The position numbers and the translations under genes were made by a program. This document shows, in pieces, positions 40,133 through 44,966 of a stretch of DNA of 44,966 nt (within the stretch, counting starts at the first letter, position 1; each line of letters begins with the position of its first letter). The DNA is taken from positions 40,194 to 85,159 of the forward strand of contig NW_019775496.1 of NCBI RefSeq assembly GCF_001039355.2, written 5' to 3'. The stretch is from Lingula anatina. Its lineage: Eukaryota > Brachiopoda > Lingulata > Lingulida > Lingulidae. The notes below the pieces were generated by a model, which saw only the letters and a list, made by a program, of their open reading frames with translations, was not told the origin of the DNA and did not search any database.

Positions 40133-41381
40133 TCCCAGGTGTTCCCGTGTTCCTTCGCTTTCACCCCCATTTTTATGGTATTTTCCCGGTGGTATTGTTT
40201 TCTATAGTTAGCCATTTTGATAGCCGTTTTTTTTGTTGAAAAGTTTCAACTGGTTGCTGTAATCGAATATTTCATACATGTTATGCTAAAGAAACGTCAA
40301 ATTGGCCACTTAGTTATTTGTTCCAGAGATACATACATCTGATGCCATGTACATGTACATGTTTGTGTGTGTGTGCGTGCGTGCGTGTCCCGACAGAGCA
40401 GAGCAATCCCCCCAGCCACATTTTTGCCTATCCACTCGATGCATCAAAAAGGGATCACCCATTGAGAGTGCAATCAAGTTTATGACATGATTATGTGCAG
40501 ATTAAATGTCTGTCATAGTAGAAAAGTCCATTCCCGTCCACTGAAATATTAATGAAGCTATAGTAGAAATACACGTGTCCTTGGCGGATAGCGAGTGGTT
40601 GGCGACACGATATTGTGGGTTGGTTAATTGTTAGTCATCAGAAACGATTGGTTCGATTTATAAATATTCCCGTATGTCCCTTGTGACACAAAACCAGGCT
40701 TAAAAGTTGTGTCTGTACACTACAAACACAGGCGGATGATATATAAAGACAATGCTTCTTGTTGGAGGATACGGATCATCACCCATTTCAATATTTGTCC
40801 TCCGCTACATTTTAATATAGCCATCGGCTCAAATTTAGTAGCGACGTGACTGAAGACGGTGTTCGTGTTTTTCTGGTTTAGCAGGAAAGAGCGCTTCCTC
40901 TGTACTGTCAGCCAGTGACTCAAGGTTTGTCAATATTCTATGAGGAAAAGTGTCATTGTTTTCATTATTGCTGTTGCATTTGATATATAGCAAAATTCTA
41001 GGGAATTCAAGGAGTATCAAAGCTCGAATTGTGACAATTGGTGTCAGTTTCAATTGGCCAGGATACGTCTCAAAACGGTTTCAAAGTTCTTTTTATTTGC
41101 CAAACGTATATAAAACATATCTGCTGATTATTTGGCACATTTCAACGTCGACTGGCAGAATAATATTCAAATTGCGGAGATTAGCTTATCAAAAAGGCTA
41201 GAAGTCGAGACCGAACAAGACTGCAGGACCGGGGCAGAGTATACTAGAGGATAACGGCACAAACAGCCAGGTAAATATATCGCTCTAGGTTTTCATGTGT
41301 TATGTCCTGTGTAGGCGTGAAGTTTCTTTCCTAGTTCAATACCATGTGGGCAAAGACAAAGGGAAAAGGCACCTTTCGACC
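40133..41381. other. No gene seen; weak promoter-like motifs on the plus strand
   Basis: CGATTGGTT (inverted CCAAT) and TTTATAAATA lie about 15 nt apart near 40643-40667, but no coding exon follows that I can recognise. Confidence 0.45.
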
Positions 41382-41663
41382 CAGGGGCGGATCCAGGATT
41401 ATTCGAAAGGGGGAGGGGGTGGCGCGGATGCAAACCCGACCCTTCCCCACCTACTTGGCGTGGGGGTTTAAGGCCCTTCATCGGGTCCAGAAAAATTTTG
41501 GTGTTTTAGAGAGTAAACGGTTCCATTTTGTACGGTTTATAACTATGATTTAGCTAGTCAAAATTCTAATTTTAAGAGGGGACCATTGGTGTGATTTTTT
41601 TCAGAAATCGCAGGGGGGGGGGGGTGTGTGTCAAGACCCCTGACACACCCCCTAAATCTGCCA
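41382..41663. mobile_element. hAT-like element with CAGGGGCGGATCCAG left end
   Basis: The left terminus CAGGGGCGGATCCAGGATT is a typical hAT end. The right end is degenerate (CACACCCCCTAAATCTGCC), so the right boundary is uncertain. Confidence 0.6.
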
Positions 41664-41981
41664 TATGCACCAATTACTACTGTTGTACGCTTGCAGAATA
41701 AGTGAAATTATATAAGATAACAACCGCTGTTATTGTGAATATGGCGACTATTGTGTTATGCCACATAAATCCCAAAACCTCAATGCAGTTGCCATCGTAG
41801 CATCCATCTGGCTGGTAAATAAGTACACAAATGATAGCCCGAAAATGCAATACCGAAATGTAGCGATTTTGTTGGCTTTTGCGTAATGGCTTTCTTTGAG
41901 ACTTCAATAGTCTCTCTCCAGTTAAACATTACATTTTAAGCAAAGATAAAGGTTATCAGACGATTAAAAATAAGTGTCTTA

Positions 41982-42322
41982 GGTCCCATTCAGAATGGAT
42001 TATTCGAGTACTTACTGATCCGCCGACTAAATATAATAATAAGTTTATTGAGCACTAAATGATATGAATACACAATTACAAAATATGGCCGACCACAGTT
42101 CAAAAGCGATGTTGCTGATTCCTGGTGGTCTCCCCGACTCCACACGCGCCTTAAAACGGATTTAATCTCTGCTCCGAAGTTTAATTGCTAGGCCCCTGCA
42201 GCGACGGCGCGTGTGGAGGCGGGGAGACCATCAGGAATGAGCGACATCGCTTTTGAACTGTGGTCGGCCATATTTAGTCGGCGGAACAGTAAGTTCTCGG
42301 ATCATCCATTCTTAATTGGGCC
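41982..42322. mobile_element. PIF/Harbinger-like MITE (family D), TTA duplication, with a nested insert
   Basis: Left GGTCCCATTCAGAATGGAT and right ATCCATTCTTAATTGGGCC are inverted and flanked by TTA (41979-41981, 42323-42325). Long arms such as GGCCGACCACAGTTCAAAAG are near-perfect inverse copies. The left arm is broken by a 46-nt insert (42035-42080). Confidence 0.9.
42035..42080 (-). mobile_element. Truncated retroelement 3' tail nested in a MITE
   Basis: The insert is flanked by AAATAT on both sides (42029-42034 and 42081-42086), and the intact right arm of the host MITE gives the empty site. On the minus strand it ends GTGCTCAATAAACTTATTATT in part, with an AATAAA signal (42044-42049) and an ATT-rich tail. 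It resembles the 3' end of a LINE or SINE. Confidence 0.65.
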
Positions 42323-42427
42323 TTAGTTCAATAAGAGGAGTGCCCAGATGTGCACTCCCCAGGTTGTTGTTTGGAGGCAGACGGGACACCTACAGGTACT
42401 GGTCAAGAAAATGTGCGATGCATGCGT

Positions 42428-42570
42428 GTGTACGTGTGTGTGTGTGTGTACGTGTGTGTGTGTTTGTGTGTGTATTTGTGTGTTTGTGTATGTGAATGTG
42501 TGTGCGTGTGTGTGTGCTTGTGTGCGTGCGTGCGTGCAAGTACGTGCGTGTGTGTGTGTGAGAGAGAGAG
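42428..42570. repeat. GT-rich microsatellite
   Basis: Interrupted GT/GTGC repeats followed by a short GA run. ORFs here in several frames are repeat artefacts. Confidence 0.95.
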
Positions 42571-42671
42571 GGGATCTCTATATTACAAAATTCTAATGAA
42601 AAGACCATATTTTAGGATAGGAATAATAATCTACTGTAGAAATAAGGACCTCATCTATGTGGAAACACCAA

Positions 42672-42887
42672 GGGCTCATTCCCATTGAAGCGATCTTTCC
42701 AATAAGATAGATCCAACTCCGCGGGGACTCTCGCTGAATGCAATACGCGTATAATCACCAGCTTTTCTGTATTGAACGCAACGTCAGGAGGAGGCGTGTT
42801 TATCTGTTAAACTGACTGCATTCAGCGTGAGTCCCTGCGGAGTTGGATCGATCTACGTAGACCGAAAGTTTCAATGGGAATGAGCCC
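42672..42887. mobile_element. PIF/Harbinger-like MITE (family A variant)
   Basis: Perfect inverted ends GGGCTCATTCCCATTGAA and TTCAATGGGAATGAGCCC, flanked by CAA and AAA. Arms ACTCCGCGGGGACTCTCGCT and AGCGTGAGTCCCTGCGGAGT are inverse copies; GGATCGATCTACG links it to family A. Confidence 0.87.
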
Positions 42888-43666
42888 AAAGACTGGTCCT
42901 GGCATGTAAATAACATTCAGCGGGTTTCACTTCACTTTACAAGTTGACTTGCAGCTGCGTGGGCCAATCATAATATTAATGCGTCTGATTGACCGTGCGT
43001 TTAGGAGACTAGATTACGTAACAATCGAGCCATTAAGTTGTCAATCCCCCTTGGGCTTTGCACACAGATAAAGAGGAACTCGAACTTCGAAATTTTGGCT
43101 TTGGTGGTTTTTTTTTTTTTTACCTTGATCACCCATAAAAAGGGCATCAAGACCTTTGTAAAAACGTTTCCGTTGTAGGAGCAATAACATCAATTCCCTG
43201 TTGACTTAGCTTCATAGTGAGATATTCTTGAGACATCAAAATCTGAATGTCGACACCGTTTTCTAAGCCTAACACGACATTTTCCAATCAAACGTCGTCT
43301 TGCGTTTTGCCGTCTAGCTGTGGCTTTTGGTACTACATGTATAAAGGCACAAAGACAAATGTACTACAAGATTACACAAGACACCGAGTGTGACTATGTC
43401 ATTAATGTTTACAAATTGCAAGTCAAGTTTTCTATTCTTTAGTTCAAATAGTTCTCAGGTTAACGAAAATTTGAATACTGTAAAACCTTGTTCAACACTG
43501 AGGAGAAGAGGTGGTTTTTGCAGGATTGCCTCGACACTACTTGGCATCATGGTGTAGGATGTTGTGTTTGGCTTGGTTTTCCTCCAGACACTCCAGTACT
43601 TAAAAAAGGGTTTTGTGGTTAATATGGGTGTTAGTGCTAAAAGATCTGCGAGTAGTGTTAGTAAAC
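42888..43666. other. No gene seen
   Basis: Unremarkable sequence with a poly-T run at 43109-43121 and short ORFs only. Confidence 0.6.
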
Positions 43667-43979
43667 CAGGCCTACCCAACTACCAGACTCGGCACCGAAT
43701 GATCCTGAATTCACCGGTATATCAGACCACACTACCCGTTTTCAAGGTGTGAGTCAGTACGCATTACACAGTATCATACCCTGAACAAATTTTGAGTGGT
43801 GATGCAATGCTTTTCAACCCCGCTGAGAATCGTCACTATCACATCGCGTACTAGGCAAGAGCGGTGTCGCGTCTGATACTGTGAAATGCTAATACACACC
43901 TTGAAAACGGGTAGTGTGGTCCGATTTACCGGTGAATTCAGGATCATTCGGTGCCGAGTCTGGTAGTTGGGTAGGCCTG
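43667..43979. repeat. Large fold-back: two 105-109-nt inverted arms around a 99-nt centre
   Basis: The arm at 43667-43775 (starting CAGGCCTACCCAACTACCAG) is repeated in inverse orientation at 43875-43979 with few differences. It is probably a foldback or MITE-type element; its CAGGCC terminus recalls hAT ends, but I see no clear target duplication. Confidence 0.88.
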
Positions 43980-44966
43980 AAAACACCTAATCCGTTTATA
44001 AGGCCTGAACCCAAAACTTTGTACAGGTTAGAGGCAGTATACAGCACTGGAAACTTGATGTGAACATTGTGTTTTATTTTCTACTCCAGCTGTAGCAGCG
44101 ACAGTTTTTTCGTCAAAATAAGCTACATGTTCCATTATCTTGCTATAAATCAAAAATTTTTATTTTGACGTTTGTATGGGTAACCACGCAACAGGGTTAT
44201 TGACGCCTTCTTTTTAGGTAATAATGATGATAAATTATTCAGCTTATATATTACATGTCAGTAACGGCGTTTTTATCGACCTGTATATTTTTCAAGGCAG
44301 CCAAAACCGACTGATTGAAAACATGTCTGTAGTATGCAGGAGAAATAATCCCCTTTGTTTTTCTCATTACTGCGCTTACCTACCGGTTTCTACGCCATGA
44401 TAAATAAACCGACAATCGAAAGTGTAACATATAACTCTTACGTAAGAATGAATATGGCCATATCAGTAATTTACGAAATTGTTTGATGAATCGTTTTCAA
44501 ACACTGCAGATAAAATGTGTGCCAGGTAGGACATTTACCAGTACAAATGTACCAGTGATAGCAATTTAGGTACTCTCATTCTGAATTGATCTACAGAGAT
44601 CTGACCAAGTGCAAAGTTTGATAGGAAAACAGTATGGTTTTGTCATTTTAACCGATATATGACTTACCTTAAGGGAGCCTTTTATAGCCACTAGCATATA
44701 TACAGTCTACAGTCTTTTAAGACCATCGTTGACAACCACGAGTTTCTCACTAAACAACAGTAGTGGGATTTATGAATTTTCATCCTGCATATAAAGACAT
44801 ACTGGTACAAGTACACGATACAAAACCACGATCTTATTGCTAATATCATGAATGTTCAGTATCATAAATCGACTAAAACTACTCAGTCTTCAATTAAAAA
44901 AAACAGCAGTATTACAATAATGCTTGGGGATAAAATGCTTTTATAAGAAAAACATTAAAACTTAAA
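43980..44966. other. No gene seen
   Basis: AT-rich sequence up to the right edge; no ORF, splice pair or transposon end that I can support. Confidence 0.6.

Noticed and set aside
40640-41275. CCAAT and TATA-like motifs followed by donor-like sites (a possible 5' UTR exon)
   Set aside because: No coding sequence follows; motifs of this kind occur often by chance in AT-rich DNA.
42348-42688. Cysteine-rich ORFs in two frames
   Set aside because: Translation of a GT microsatellite (Val-Cys repeats), not a gene.

Overview
The window is nuclear DNA from an animal, most likely a marine invertebrate. Its genes are split into short exons (48-270 nt) with GT-AG introns of roughly 0.15-0.8 kb. One gene encodes a mitochondrial protein with an N-terminal targeting region, and another encodes a secreted multidomain extracellular protein. 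The DNA is full of short non-autonomous DNA transposons and microsatellites. I cannot name the species from sequence alone.

Layout. (1) 41-4987, minus strand: the mitochondrial ATP synthase F1 beta subunit gene (ATP5F1B), nine exons; the last C-terminal exon lies beyond the left edge. Two of its introns each hold a box C/D snoRNA-like RNA with an identical 16-nt guide-like block. The intron before exon 7 carries decayed tandem copies of the start of exon 7. (2) 5-10 kb: gene-free DNA with several miniature transposons. (3) 10063-12664, minus: a compact protein kinase gene of eight exons encoding about 295 aa, almost only a catalytic domain. (4) 14430-14511 (minus) and 15129-15210 (plus): two tRNA-Ser genes, anticodons CGA and TGA. 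(5) 16633-23759, minus: an 11-exon gene for a 543-aa secreted protein with signal peptide, chitin-binding type-2-like domain, seven thrombospondin type-1 repeats and a C-terminal mucin2/CILP-type WxxW domain. A TATA box lies upstream and a polyadenylation signal downstream. (6) 23.8-45 kb: no gene I can support, only transposon copies, simple repeats and long single-copy-looking stretches that could hold regulatory DNA.

The genes do not form an obvious functional unit. The most notable items are the chitin-binding/TSP1/WxxW protein with its recently duplicated exons, the paired intronic snoRNA-like elements in ATP5F1B, the poison-type decoy copy of ATP5F1B exon 7, and a set of PIF/Harbinger-like MITE families sharing a terminal signature and TTA/TAA target duplications. 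All exon boundaries come from my own reading of splice consensus and frame continuity; no alignment or RNA data were used.
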